Shown here in pieces: positions 49,208 through 57,887 of a stretch of DNA of 57,887 nt. The notes beneath the pieces were generated by a model. That model saw nothing but the letters and a program-made list of their open reading frames with translations. It was not told the DNA's origin and made no database searches. The first letter of the stretch is position 1, and each line of letters begins with the position of its first letter. Source of the stretch: Nitriliruptoraceae bacterium. GTDB taxonomy: Bacteria; Actinomycetota; Nitriliruptoria; Nitriliruptorales; Nitriliruptoraceae. The DNA lies in NCBI GenBank assembly GCA_003565155.1, contig PXDB01000032.1:1-57887 (forward strand), written 5' to 3'. The translations under genes were made by a program, and so were the position numbers.

Positions 49208-51256
49208 CTATCGGGCTTCGTCGTCACCGCGGAGGGTGTCCTTCCCGCCGTCGCCGTCCTCGCTGGTCGGCTGTTCGTCGGCACGCCGCTGCGCCCTGCC
49301 GCTGGAGGAACCGCCCTCGATCTCCGCGGCCACCTCCGATACCAGAGCGCGCGCTCGGCTGGCGGCCGAGCGGGTGTCCGCTTCCGCCGTGACCGGTGGA
49401 TCGGGAAGCGGCGGGGTGTCATCGCCGGGCTCGTCGGCATCGCGCAGGTCGATGTCCCGGGTGAGGATGGCCAGCTGCGAGGTGGTGCGCAGCAGGTCCT
49501 CCTCCGCGGGGTCGGGCGGTTCCACCCACTGCCCTTCGTCCGCATCGTGACGGGGGGTCCGGTCGGTGTCGCCCCCCTGGTGACCGTGGTCCTCGGGCTG
49601 CGCACCACCGATGGCGTGGGTGTCGTCTGCAGCGGCTGGAGCGGTGGGAACCTGCCCTGGGGGCGGGGCGTCGTGGGCGGCATGGGCGTCCCGTGTCGCG
49701 ACGTCCGGGGCCGGCTGCAGCTCCAGTGGCGACTGGACCCGCGGCTCCTCCTGCGGGAGGGGGAGCTCGTCCGGCACCGACCGCGTCGTCCCGGCGTCGT
49801 CAGGGGCGGGATCGAACCGTTCGTCGAGCGGCCCCTGATCCGCATCGGCGATGCTCATCGCGGTCGCCGCTGCCGCGGCTTCGAGGACATCAACGTCACG
49901 TCGAGGTACACCTTCCTCGCGGCTGTCGGTGTCCTCCCGGGAACGGGGAGCAGCGCCGGGCCCGGCATCGGGGTCCGACCCGCTGTGCTCCGGAAGGTCA
50001 GCGTCCCCGGACCCCGCTGTGGAAGCCGCGTCGGTCGCGGCCGTGACCGGCGCACCGTCGCCGTTCGGTGCGGCCACCTGATCCTCGGTTCCGTCCCGGT
50101 GCGGGGCGTCTGCCCCCGGCCCCTCGCCGACCACCTCAGGCGCGGCCGTCCCGTCCTCCGGGGCAGCGACGTCCACCGCAGGGGGTGTATCGGTGACCTG
50201 CTCCGGTCCGTGCCCCGTTCCGGGCCCTGCGGTGGGCGACGTGCCGACGGTTGGCGACGCGCCGACGGTTGGCGACGCGCCGACGGTTGGCGACGCGCCG
50301 ACGGTTGGCGACGCGCCGACGGTGGAGGCGATGGTGCGGGTCCGCGCCTCGGCGTCGGGGTGGACCTGGGCGGGGGGCGCCAGCCGCAACGCCGTCGAGG
50401 TGTCGAGCAGTACCACCTGCGCGTTGGTCCCCGCAGCCTCCAAGGCGTCGAGGCTCGCGATGAGGTCGACCCTCGAGGTCCGGTCGCGCTCGACGACCAC
50501 GAGCACGTGATCGAGCGCTGCTGCCGCCGTGACCACGGGGCGGCTGACCGCTGTCGGCAACGACACGAGCAGCATGTCGAGATCACGCGGGAGGCGGGAA
50601 GGCAGCACGGTGAGGGCGTCCAGCGCCTCGCCGTGATCGCGACCCGCCCGCAGTCTCGCGAGCTTCACGCCCGGCTCGAACTCCACCACGTCGGCCAGCC
50701 GGGCGCCCTCCCGCACGACCTCGAGCAGACCCTGTTCGTCCGAGCGTCCGGAGGCGAGATCCACGCGCAGGACACCCAGGCGGCGCGCCACCAACGAACG
50801 AGCCACGACGTCGGTCCACGCGACGGTCCGGCGAGCATCCCGCCCGGCCGTCGCGAAGGCCAGCAGCAGGGGGGCCCCTGGCTCGTGGACCTCCTCTATG
50901 GCGGCCGCGAGCGGGCCCGCCGAAGCGACGCTCGGCTCCCGCGGGAGCACGGCTACCAGCTCGCCGCCGGCGGCCGCCACGTGGCGCGGGCCTCGCACGA
51001 TCAGCTCCGTGGCGTCGCTCGCGACCGCCGCCGCCATACCGAGGAGCAGCGCAGCGACACCGATGGCCGCGCCGACCCCGGCCGTCGGCGGGACGGTGTC
51101 GGGGAACACCACGGCGGCCACGGCGCCGAGCGCCACCACGGCGAGCACGACCGCGCCGAGGATCCAGCGCTTCCGCACCACGATGTCCAGACCCTCTACC
51201 AACCACAGTGGCGGGGTGGAGGGCCTCGCGGTGCGCTGCTTCGAGGAGGTGGCCAT
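49208..51256 (-). CDS. Membrane protein with BY-kinase/MinD-like domain lacking Walker A, plus long acidic tail
   Basis: A 682-residue protein from ATG 51256. Two N-terminal helices (WILGAVVLAVVALGAVAAVV, AAIGVAALLLGMAAAVA) precede a ~190-residue domain whose strand order recalls CpsD/Wzc-type tyrosine kinases: LLLAFATAGRDARRTVAWTD, LGVLRVDLASGRSDEQGLLE, LDMLLVSLPTAVSRPVVTAA and HVLVVVERDRTSRVDLIASL. The Walker A GK[ST] is absent at the expected place (TAGRDARRT). From residue ~300 the protein is low-complexity, with five TVGASP-type units and a very acidic/proline-rich tail to the end. Possibly a pseudokinase-like regulator of polysaccharide synthesis or chain length. No Tyr cluster is present at the C-terminus. 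Confidence 0.65.
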   Translation of the reverse strand: MATSSKQRTARPSTPPLWLVEGLDIVVRKRWILGAVVLAVVALGAVAAVVFPDTVPPTAGVGAAIGVAALLLGMAAAVASDATELIVRGPRHVAAAGGELVAVLPREPSVASAGPLAAAIEEVHEPGAPLLLAFATAGRDARRTVAWTDVVARSLVARRLGVLRVDLASGRSDEQGLLEVVREGARLADVVEFEPGVKLARLRAGRDHGEALDALTVLPSRLPRDLDMLLVSLPTAVSRPVVTAAAALDHVLVVVERDRTSRVDLIASLDALEAAGTNAQVVLLDTSTALRLAPPAQVHPDAEARTRTIASTVGASPTVGASPTVGASPTVGASPTVGTSPTAGPGTGHGPEQVTDTPPAVDVAAPEDGTAAPEVVGEGPGADAPHRDGTEDQVAAPNGDGAPVTAATDAASTAGSGDADLPEHSGSDPDAGPGAAPRSREDTDSREEGVPRRDVDVLEAAAAATAMSIADADQGPLDERFDPAPDDAGTTRSVPDELPLPQEEPRVQSPLELQPAPDVATRDAHAAHDAPPPGQVPTAPAAADDTHAIGGAQPEDHGHQGGDTDRTPRHDADEGQWVEPPDPAEEDLLRTTSQLAILTRDIDLRDADEPGDDTPPLPDPPVTAEADTRSAASRARALVSEVAAEIEGGSSSGRAQRRADEQPTSEDGDGGKDTLRGDDEAR
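50235..50324 (-). repeat. Five 18-bp tandem repeats
   Basis: Five consecutive 18-bp units (GGCGACGCGCCGACGGTT type) encode TVGASP-type hexapeptides in the tail of the membrane protein. The last unit on the plus strand and the first one differ by one or two bases. The identity of the middle units suggests recent slippage; the frame is preserved. Confidence 0.9.
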
Positions 51257-51366
51257 CGGCAGCCGACTCTACCGGCGACGCCGTCGCGCACGGTGCAAGT
51301 GCCACCGCCCTGAACGACCTCCCTCGTTGCGTGCACCGACGGGCGTCGCCTGCGCTGCCACGGCGC

Positions 51367-52164
51367 TCAGGCGGGCAGCGGGACGATGCTGGTGCGTGCC
51401 CGCCAGCCGGCCTCCTCAGCCCCGGGGATCCCGGCAGCCCCGCGGGCGAGCTGCACCGCCCACCACAGGGCTGGCGGGGCGTGCGCGAGCGCGCGGTCCA
51501 GCAGGGCCGGTTGCTGTCGGACGACGCCGGCGAACAGCAACCCCTTCGCGAGGTGGAAGCCAGAACCCGCCTCGTAGGCCCCATCGAGACGGAGCGCACC
51601 GTCCGCGGCCAGGCGGGGCAGTGGCCTCTCGTCCGGCGTACGTCCCGACGCCCACGCGACCTCCACCGCCACCCAGCTGGCCCGCAACCGCTGCCGCTGC
51701 GCTCGCGGACCCGGCGGCGTGGCCGTCGCCAGGTGCCGCTGCGCGTCGTCGAGCCGACGAGCCGCCACCTCGACGTCGCCGAGCCCGACGGCGTCCGCGG
51801 CCAGGGACACCAGCAGCATGACGCGGTCAACCGGATCGGTCGCCATCCGCAGCGCCGGAGCCTCCAGCCCGGCCGCGCCAGCGTGGTCCCCTAACTCGCG
51901 CCGCAACCGTCCACGCTCCGCGGCGATCCAGGGTTGCAGCTGCGGCTCGCTGATCGCATCGAGGTGGAGCGCAGCAAGATCACCGCGCCCGAGCCGTCCC
52001 CACACCACGCCGTACCAGACGCTGCGGGCAGCAGGATGGCGTAGCCCCACGCCGTTGCCGAGGTCGACATCCGGCGGCAGCAGCGCTGCCAGGGCGGGCG
52101 CTGGCGGCACCGGGGCCTGCGTGTCAGTGGCGTCCACCGCCGGCGGCGTGGGCTCGGTGTCCAT
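51367..52164 (-). CDS. TPR-like hypothetical protein
   Basis: A 265-residue product from ATG 52164 (weak ribosome site; a longer start at 52257 would overlap the divergent pullulanase gene). The sequence is Ala/Arg/Leu-rich and looks like a set of helical hairpins (VMLLVSLAADAVGLGDVEVA, QRQRLRASWVAVEVAWASGR, LDRALAHAPPALWWAVQLAR) in the style of TPR or SEL1 repeats. There is no signal peptide, catalytic motif or membrane helix. Function unknown. Codon pattern and open length support it being real. Confidence 0.65.
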   Translation of the reverse strand: MDTEPTPPAVDATDTQAPVPPAPALAALLPPDVDLGNGVGLRHPAARSVWYGVVWGRLGRGDLAALHLDAISEPQLQPWIAAERGRLRRELGDHAGAAGLEAPALRMATDPVDRVMLLVSLAADAVGLGDVEVAARRLDDAQRHLATATPPGPRAQRQRLRASWVAVEVAWASGRTPDERPLPRLAADGALRLDGAYEAGSGFHLAKGLLFAGVVRQQPALLDRALAHAPPALWWAVQLARGAAGIPGAEEAGWRARTSIVPLPA

Positions 52165-52249
52165 CGCCGCAGCGTAGGCCGGGCCGTGCGCGCACCCCGT
52201 CACGCCGCCGGGCACCGGTCGGCAGGCGCCGGGCGACGACCGCCAGCGG

Positions 52250-55200
52250 ATGAGCACGTTGCGTCACCGCGTGCCAGACTGCGGGTCCGTGACGCCGCCC
52301 GCTCCCCTCCCCGCTCCCGATCCCGACGACCCACGCGACCTGCGCTGGCGGCGGGCCCACCTCGTGACCCCGCAGCTGCTCACCTGGCCCGCAGCGGCGG
52401 CCCCGGGGCTGACCTTCCACCTGCACTACGCCGCGGACGGTGGACTCCGCGTTGTCGACGGATGGCTGATCGGCGCCGATGTGACGCTGCAGCTGCGACC
52501 CCACCCGGCCGGCCTGCCCGCCCGGCTCACGGACCGGGACGGCTACCGCCACCTCGGTGGGCGTCCCGTTCTCCACCTCGACGCGGACGGCGAGGTGCCG
52601 GACCGCTGGCTGCAGGGACAGCTCGCCGTCACGGCGACGGACGGGACGGGCGTCCTCGTGGCCGCCAGCGGGGTGCAGACCGCGCTGCTGCTGGATCAGC
52701 GCTACGCCAGCGACGCGCCCCTCGGGGTGTCCTGGGACACGCACGGATATCCGACCATCGCGGTGTGGGCGCCGACCGCCCGCGGCGTCCACCTCCACCG
52801 GACGGTGAGCCCTGCCGTGGAGCCCTGGGTGCCGCCGACCGACCTCGACGACGTCGCCAGCGACGGGGCGGCGGCAGACGGTGGACGCAGCGACATCGAT
52901 CCCGCTGGCGTCGCCGGCGCGACCCGCGCCGATCGCAGGTCCCGCACGGCATCCGACAGCGGGGAGCCGGATGAGGTCCTCCCCCTCAACCTCGGTGCCC
53001 AGGGCGTGTGGAGCGTCGTCGGCACTCCCCGGTGGCGGGGCACCGCGTACCGCTTCGAGGTGGAGGTCTACGACCCGAACGAGGACCGGGTGGTCCGCAA
53101 CATCGTGACCGACCCCTGGTCGGTGGGGTTGAGCGCCGACTCTCGCTGGTCGCTGGTGCTCGACCTCGACGACCTCGAAGACCCGGCGTTGGCACCGCGC
53201 GGCTGGGCGCAGGGGACCCGCAAGCCGGCCTTCGCGGGGCAGGCGCGGATGGTGGCCTACGAGCTCCACGTGAGCGACTTCTCGGCCGCTGACGGCAGCG
53301 TGCCCGAGGAGCTGCGGGGCACCTACCGCGCGTTCAGCCTGGCAGGCAGCCACGGTGTGCGGCATCTGCGGCACCTCGCCGAGGCGGGGGTCAGCCACCT
53401 GCACCTGCTGCCGATCAACGACATGGCCTCGGTGCCGGAGCGGCGGAGCGACCGACGCACACCCCTGTTCACGGCTGCCCCAGCCGGGGGGCCTGAGCAG
53501 GACACCCCCGCTCAGGACACCCCGGCCCAGGACACCCCGGCCCACGGCACGTCCGCCCAGGACACCCCGGCCCAGGCCGATGCTGCACCGGTTGACCCGG
53601 CGATCGCGTCGGCTGTGAGCGCAGACGACGCACGCGCAGTACCGACCACCTGGCCACCGGACTCGCCCTTACCACAGGCGGCGCAGCAGGCGGTAGCTGA
53701 CCGTGACGGTTACAACTGGGGCTACGACCCCTTCCACTGGTTGGTGCCCGAAGGCTCCTACGCCACGGACCCCGACGGGCCGACGCGCATCCGTGAGGTG
53801 CGCGAGCTGGTGGCCGCTGTCAACCGGCTCGGGCTGCGTGTGGTGGTGGACGTGGTGTTCAACCACACACACCGGGCCGGCCGGCACCCCTTCAGCGTGC
53901 TCGACCGGATCGTGCCGGGCTACTACCACCGCCTCGACGACCTCGGTCGCGTGACGACCTCCACCTGCTGCCCCAACACCGCGACCGAGCACAGGATGAT
54001 GGAGCGGCTGCTCACCGATGCGGTGCTCACCTGGGCCCGGGCCTACCGCGTGGATGGGTTCCGCTTCGACCTGCTCGGCCACCACCCCGCCGCTCAGGCC
54101 CGCCGACTCCGTGCAGCGTTGGATCGGCTCACCCTCCGCACGGACGGTGTGGACGGCCGCCAGATGGTGCTCTACGGCGAGGGGTGGGAGTTCGGCGAGG
54201 TCGCCGGCGATGCGCGGTTCCTGCAGGCGACCCAGCGTGGGCTCGCCGGCAGCGGCATCGGCACCTTCGACGATCGGCTGCGTGACGCGGTGCGTGGCGG
54301 GAGCCACGTCGGGCATCGTTCCGAGCAGGGGTTCGCCTCGGGGCTGTGGTGGGAGCCGAACGGTTCGCTGGAACTCACCGACGGCGAGCGCGACGCGCAG
54401 AGAGTCGCAGCGCTCGATCTCAACGAGAGGGTCATGCTCGGTGTGGGGGGCAACCTCGCGGAGCTGCCGGTTCCGTGCGCGGATGGCCGGATCCGGCTCG
54501 GCCGGGACATCGCGTACGGAGGTGCCAGCGCCGGCTACGCCCGTCGACCCCAGGACCAGGTCGCCTACGTCTCCGCCCACGACAACGAGACGCTGTTCGA
54601 CGCCCTCGCGGCCAAGCTGCCGATCGCTACCTCCATGGAGGACCGGATCCGGATGCAGGTCGTGGCGCTGGCCACGGCGATCCTCGGTCAGGGCACGCCG
54701 TTCCTCCATGCGGGTTGCGAGCTGCTGCGGTCGAAGTCCCTGGACCGCGACACCTACCGGTCCGGTCCCCTGATCAACGCGATCGACTGGAGCGCGAAGA
54801 CGACCCGGTGGGGCGTCGGTATCCCGCCTGTGGCCTCCAACCCGGACGAGCGCCCCCTGCTCTCGCACCTGTTGCGCAGCATCCCCCGACCCGAGCCCGC
54901 GCACATCGCCGGCTGCCGCGACCGTGTCCTGGAACTGCTGCGCATCCGCGCGTCGTCGCCGCTGTTCGGGCTCCCCACGGCCGAGGACGTGCTGCGCGTA
55001 CTGCGCTTCCGCCTCACGGGTCCCGCCGCCATCCCCGGCGTGGTGGCGTGGTCCCTGCAGGGCAGCTCCGGGTGGGCGGATCACGACCTGCTCCTCACCC
55101 TCAACGCGACACCGAGGGACTTGCACACCGAGCTCGGCGAGGAGCCGCATGAGCTGCGCCTCGGGCGTCGCCCGGGCAGGTGGAAACTGCACCCGCTGCT

Positions 55201-55306
55201 GACACGGTCGAGAGACCCGGTGAACCACCTCTCGCACATCGAGGGTGGTGTGCTGCACGTGCCGGCCCGCACGGTGGCGGTGTTCCTCCGAGAGGCGACC
55301 GGGTGA
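52250..55306 (+). CDS. Type I pullulanase-like GH13 enzyme
   Basis: The 1018-residue protein follows pullulanase order: an N-terminal beta domain (RRAHLVTPQLLTWPAAAAPG), a CBM48-like domain (~150-290), then the GH13 barrel. Signature NWGYDPFHWLVPEGSYATD is the type I pullulanase YNWGYDP motif. Catalytic regions: VVVDVVFNHT (Asn538-His539), VDGFRFDLLGH (nucleophile Asp607), YGEGWEFGE (acid/base Glu644) and VSAHDNETLF (His777-Asp778). It hydrolyses alpha-1,6 links in glycogen or pullulan. There is no signal peptide, so it is likely cytoplasmic. A QDTPA-repeat insertion lies between barrel strands (~residues 405-475). ATG 52250 is used; GTG 52289 is another option. Confidence 0.9.
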   Translation: MSTLRHRVPDCGSVTPPAPLPAPDPDDPRDLRWRRAHLVTPQLLTWPAAAAPGLTFHLHYAADGGLRVVDGWLIGADVTLQLRPHPAGLPARLTDRDGYRHLGGRPVLHLDADGEVPDRWLQGQLAVTATDGTGVLVAASGVQTALLLDQRYASDAPLGVSWDTHGYPTIAVWAPTARGVHLHRTVSPAVEPWVPPTDLDDVASDGAAADGGRSDIDPAGVAGATRADRRSRTASDSGEPDEVLPLNLGAQGVWSVVGTPRWRGTAYRFEVEVYDPNEDRVVRNIVTDPWSVGLSADSRWSLVLDLDDLEDPALAPRGWAQGTRKPAFAGQARMVAYELHVSDFSAADGSVPEELRGTYRAFSLAGSHGVRHLRHLAEAGVSHLHLLPINDMASVPERRSDRRTPLFTAAPAGGPEQDTPAQDTPAQDTPAHGTSAQDTPAQADAAPVDPAIASAVSADDARAVPTTWPPDSPLPQAAQQAVADRDGYNWGYDPFHWLVPEGSYATDPDGPTRIREVRELVAAVNRLGLRVVVDVVFNHTHRAGRHPFSVLDRIVPGYYHRLDDLGRVTTSTCCPNTATEHRMMERLLTDAVLTWARAYRVDGFRFDLLGHHPAAQARRLRAALDRLTLRTDGVDGRQMVLYGEGWEFGEVAGDARFLQATQRGLAGSGIGTFDDRLRDAVRGGSHVGHRSEQGFASGLWWEPNGSLELTDGERDAQRVAALDLNERVMLGVGGNLAELPVPCADGRIRLGRDIAYGGASAGYARRPQDQVAYVSAHDNETLFDALAAKLPIATSMEDRIRMQVVALATAILGQGTPFLHAGCELLRSKSLDRDTYRSGPLINAIDWSAKTTRWGVGIPPVASNPDERPLLSHLLRSIPRPEPAHIAGCRDRVLELLRIRASSPLFGLPTAEDVLRVLRFRLTGPAAIPGVVAWSLQGSSGWADHDLLLTLNATPRDLHTELGEEPHELRLGRRPGRWKLHPLLTRSRDPVNHLSHIEGGVLHVPARTVAVFLREATG
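53498..53572 (+). repeat. 15-bp tandem repeats (QDTPA) in pullulanase gene
   Basis: Five consecutive 15-bp units encode QDTPA four times and HGTSA once, in frame, inside a disordered insertion of the GH13 barrel just before the YNWGYDP motif. The near-identical units suggest slippage. Confidence 0.85.
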
Positions 55307-55340
55307 CACCCTTGTGAGGACGACACGCGAGGAGTCATCG

Positions 55341-56942
55341 ATGCCGCCGACCGACGGTCCTGCGACCGCTGCGGGCGTACGACGCGCGCCGACCACGACC
55401 ATCGCGCTGGTGACGATCCTGCTCGCCGTGGTCGCGGTCCCCGCCGTCCTGCTGGCAACGGGGACCGTCCCAACCCTCGACCCAGACTCGAGAGCAGCCG
55501 CCGCGCAGTGGGAGACCGCCGCGTCAGACGCCTGGCCGGCGGACGCGGTGCTCTACCACGTGTTCGTTGACCGCTTCGCGGATGGCGACGCGCCCGGCAC
55601 CCAGGTGGCGGGCCACCCGGACGATCCCGACTACCCCGCAGCCCTGACGGACTGGATGGGCGGCGACCTCGCCGGTATCGAAGCGCGGCTCGACCACGTC
55701 ATCGCGACCGGCGCCAACACCCTGTGGCTCTCCCCCGTGAACACCGGACCGTCCTTCCACGGCTACCACCCGACCGATCTGCTGGATGTCGACCCCCGCT
55801 TCGGCAACATCGAGGGGCTCCGGCGAGTGGTGCGCGCCGCCCAGGACCGCGACATCCGGGTGGTGTACGACCTCGTCCTCAACCACACGTCGAACCGGCA
55901 TCCCTGGTTCCTGGACGCCCAGGACGCCTGCGAGGACAGTGCCTTCTACGAGTGGTACCGGTTCACCGACTGCCCCGACAGCTACGCGGCCTTCGCCGGC
56001 CTTGCCGAGCTGCCCGAACTCGACCTCGACCACCCGCCTGCACGCGGGTTCGTGTTCGACGAGGTGCTGCCCTTCTACCTCGACGACATCGGCGTGGACG
56101 GCTTCCGGCTCGACCATGTTGAGGGCCCGTCCCGCGACTTCTGGCGCACCTTCGCCGCTGAACTCGCCGAACGCTGGCCGAACACCCTGGTTCTCGGCGA
56201 GGTGTGGGCGCAGCCCGCCACGATCGACAGCTACGGAGACGTGTTGGATGCCGCCACCGCCTTCCCCTTCCGGGACCGGCTGCTGGCCACCTTCGCCCGC
56301 GGCGGGGATGCCCGGGCCGTAGCGATGCCCGTGGCGACCTGGCTCGACGACGACGGCCTTCCCGATGCCGCCCTCCCCCGGCGGCAGACCTACCTGTCGT
56401 CCCACGACCAGAGCCGCTTCGCGCACGAGGCCGACGGGGACCTGGACCGACTCACCGCAGCGTACGCCGCGATCCTGACCGCACCCGGCCTCCCCACGAT
56501 CTACTACGGCGACGAGGTGGGGATGCGCCAGACGGACGCCCTGCCGGAAGCGGCGGACTTCGCGGATCGCTGGTTCCGTGAGCCCATGCCGTGGGACCAG
56601 GAACGCTGGTCGGTGTGGGACAGGCGAACCCTCGAGCGCGTGTCGAGCTTCGCTCGGGCTCGCACCACTGAGCCTGCACTCCACGCAGGCCGCTACAGCG
56701 AGGTGGTGGGCGAGGGACCGGTGTGGGTCTTCGAGCGGGCCCACGACGAGGACCGCCTCCTGGTCGCGATCAACACCGCCGAGGTGGACATCGATCTGAA
56801 GGGACTGCTCACCGACGTGGGCTGGGACGACACCGCGATGCTGGACAGCGCCGAGGTGGTGGTGCGCCTTCGGGACGAGGAGGGGCCGGGCACATCGCTG
56901 GGCGGCCTCGATGCGGTCGTGCTGCGGTTATCGGCCGAGTGA
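55341..56942 (+). CDS. Membrane-anchored/secreted GH13 alpha-amylase-family enzyme
   Basis: A 533-residue product from ATG 55341 with GGAG 6 bases upstream, 34 bases after the pullulanase gene (same operon). An N-terminal helix (TTTIALVTILLAVVAVPAVL then LATG) acts as signal anchor. GH13 regions: AVLYHVFVDRFADGD, VYDLVLNHTSNRHPW, GVDGFRLDHVEG (nucleophile Asp258), LVLGEVW (Glu287), LSSHDQSRFAHEADG (His355-Asp356), and IYYGDEVGM. It would cleave or transfer alpha-glucans outside the membrane, complementing the pullulanase. A maltogenic amylase/neopullulanase or trehalose-type activity cannot be excluded. Confidence 0.9.
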   Translation: MPPTDGPATAAGVRRAPTTTIALVTILLAVVAVPAVLLATGTVPTLDPDSRAAAAQWETAASDAWPADAVLYHVFVDRFADGDAPGTQVAGHPDDPDYPAALTDWMGGDLAGIEARLDHVIATGANTLWLSPVNTGPSFHGYHPTDLLDVDPRFGNIEGLRRVVRAAQDRDIRVVYDLVLNHTSNRHPWFLDAQDACEDSAFYEWYRFTDCPDSYAAFAGLAELPELDLDHPPARGFVFDEVLPFYLDDIGVDGFRLDHVEGPSRDFWRTFAAELAERWPNTLVLGEVWAQPATIDSYGDVLDAATAFPFRDRLLATFARGGDARAVAMPVATWLDDDGLPDAALPRRQTYLSSHDQSRFAHEADGDLDRLTAAYAAILTAPGLPTIYYGDEVGMRQTDALPEAADFADRWFREPMPWDQERWSVWDRRTLERVSSFARARTTEPALHAGRYSEVVGEGPVWVFERAHDEDRLLVAINTAEVDIDLKGLLTDVGWDDTAMLDSAEVVVRLRDEEGPGTSLGGLDAVVLRLSAE

Positions 56943-57098
56943 ACTGCCGAGCATCGCCGGTGCCTTGGTCGGTCCATGGAACGCCGGGGCGGTGGTTGGG
57001 CGGGACGGACGTGGATGCCGCAGGGACTGGCGTACCGGCGTGACCGGGTGCGCTGACGGGCCGTCGGCCGCTATCCGGACCCGGTCCAGGGATCAGGA

Positions 57099-57887
57099 TC
57101 AGCTGCCCGGGGCGACCCGGATCGCCCGGAACTCCCTGACAGGAAGCGGGAGGACCGCCTCGACCACCAAGCCGTCGACCGCCCCAGAGAACCCGTCGAC
57201 CGACCACTGCGCGCGCCACATCGAGGTGACGGTCACCTCGGTGTCGGGGTCGCGGTGGTCGTAGACATGGCTGATCTGCTGCGTGGGGTCGCCGCCATAG
57301 GGTGCTCCGGCGCGCCCGTCATCGACCACAGTGGTGATGCCATCGCCCCAGTCGATCCGGAAGGCGACGGTCTCGAAGACGACGTCCAGCGTGCCCCAAC
57401 CGGTGAGCGCCTCGGCGCGTGCGAAGTCGTCCTGTCCCTCGATGACGAGGTAGGCGGGCATGCCGGTGAGGGCCATGCCGGGGTCCACGCTGATCTCCGG
57501 CTGCGGCAGTGAGACGCTGCGTACGAAAGCGTTGGCAGCGCCGTGGGGTCGCGGTGCGGCCGCAGCCATCGCAGGATCACAGAAGAAGTCACCGGTCCCC
57601 TCCAGCCGCGGGTCCGCCATCATCTCCAAGGTGGTGATGTCCCATGCGATGCCGAGTTCGCTCCCCGGATCGATGCCGATCCGTGGCGCCAGCGCGATGC
57701 ATGGATCGCCGGTCTCCGGCTGCGTGCCCCAGGCCGGCTCCAGGGCGTCCACCCTCGGATCAGGCTCCGGTGCCACGTTCACCGGTGCGGCGTCCCCCTG
57801 ACCCCCTCCACCAGGCGACGACCCCTCGCCCGCCCCCGACCGCCTGGTGCCTTCGATCTGGAACGTGTCGGAAGACCCGCCCAAGCC
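57099..57887 (-). CDS. PKD-like secreted or surface protein, 5' end beyond window
   Basis: The open frame on the minus strand continues past the right edge, so the N-terminus is missing; 262 codons are visible. The visible start is low-complexity Gly/Pro/Ser (GAGEGSSPGGGGQGD). The C-terminal ~130 residues contain FRIDWGDGITTVVDDGRAGA then ISHVYDHRDPDTEVTVTSMW, a WGDG...HxY pattern typical of PKD/polycystic Ig-like folds in secreted proteins. Proteins of this type are common near actinobacterial pilus or Tad genes. Its neighbour across 156 bp is the convergent GH13 gene. Function unknown. Confidence 0.7.
   Translation of the reverse strand, partial: GLGGSSDTFQIEGTRRSGAGEGSSPGGGGQGDAAPVNVAPEPDPRVDALEPAWGTQPETGDPCIALAPRIGIDPGSELGIAWDITTLEMMADPRLEGTGDFFCDPAMAAAAPRPHGAANAFVRSVSLPQPEISVDPGMALTGMPAYLVIEGQDDFARAEALTGWGTLDVVFETVAFRIDWGDGITTVVDDGRAGAPYGGDPTQQISHVYDHRDPDTEVTVTSMWRAQWSVDGFSGAVDGLVVEAVLPLPVREFRAIRVAPGS

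Noticed and set aside
50235-50324. Short direct repeats that could suggest a CRISPR array
   Set aside because: The 18-bp units are contiguous without spacers and encode in-frame TVGASP, so this is a coding tandem repeat.

Overview
The window is a contiguous piece of a very GC-rich genome with strong G/C third-position bias, frequent GTG/TTG starts, short overlaps (ATGA/GTGA/TTGA) between genes, and TAnnnT -10-like boxes. The gene content points to a Gram-positive actinobacterium: an Rpf-type transglycosylase, a VanW protein, CAP-domain proteins, a WbaP-like sugar transferase with ABC export, and DUF5941. The repeated 'VGDWNGDG..TVGV' modules fused to peptidoglycan-active domains make me think of deep-branching groups such as Nitriliruptoria/Euzebya. 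That placement is inference only. No tRNA, rRNA, CRISPR array, insertion sequence or phage gene was seen.

Layout. (1) 1-4370: an SLH-domain surface protein (cut by the window edge), a VanW protein and an Rpf-like lytic transglycosylase, the last two carrying WNGDG repeats. (2) 4505-8236: sulfate activation, cysC-like/cysD/cysN. (3) 8326-18729: glycosyltransferases, two LicD-type phosphotransferases in tandem, a P-loop kinase plus sulfotransferase pair, and a CAP-repeat protein. (4) 18742-27626 (minus): a tightly overlapping operon of ABC export permease and ATPase, GT2, polyprenyl-phosphate sugar transferase, CDP-alcohol phosphatidyltransferase, DUF5941, sugar/choline-type nucleotidyltransferase and a TagF-like polymerase. 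(5) 27796-31100 (plus): a DPM1/GtrB-like GT and a GT4. (6) 31110-40344 (minus): a second overlapping operon with an amidase, GT4, methyltransferase, flippase-like membrane protein, GT-C-like membrane protein, glycerol-1-phosphate dehydrogenase, second CDP-alcohol phosphatidyltransferase and GT2. (7) 40586-48580: CAP-repeat protein, UDP-glucose dehydrogenase, a low-complexity anchored surface protein, a 903-residue triple fusion (SHMT-like + cytidylyltransferase + choline-kinase-like), and a divergent third LicD protein. (8) 48614-57887: lipoprotein, a BY-kinase-like membrane protein lacking a Walker A loop, a TPR-like protein, two GH13 enzymes and the end of a PKD-like secreted protein.

How the genes fit together. 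The window looks like a large cell-envelope glycopolymer locus. A lipid-linked polymer would be initiated by the WbaP-like enzyme, built by many glycosyltransferases, given glycerol-phosphate or other phosphoalcohol units by the nucleotidyltransferase, CDP-alcohol and TagF-like enzymes, and exported by the Wzm/Wzt-like ABC pair. It would then be decorated with sulfate (PAPS from CysDNC plus a sulfotransferase) and with a phospho-alcohol handed over by LicD proteins. The glycerol-1-phosphate dehydrogenase suggests the sn-1 (archaeal-type) stereoisomer is available.

The most unusual object is the SHMT-like/cytidylyltransferase/kinase fusion at 44567-47278 facing a LicD gene. I propose that it makes a CDP-activated amino-alcohol or amino-acid-derived head group that LicD transfers to the polymer. 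That pathway is inference from domain content, and the domains themselves are clearly visible.
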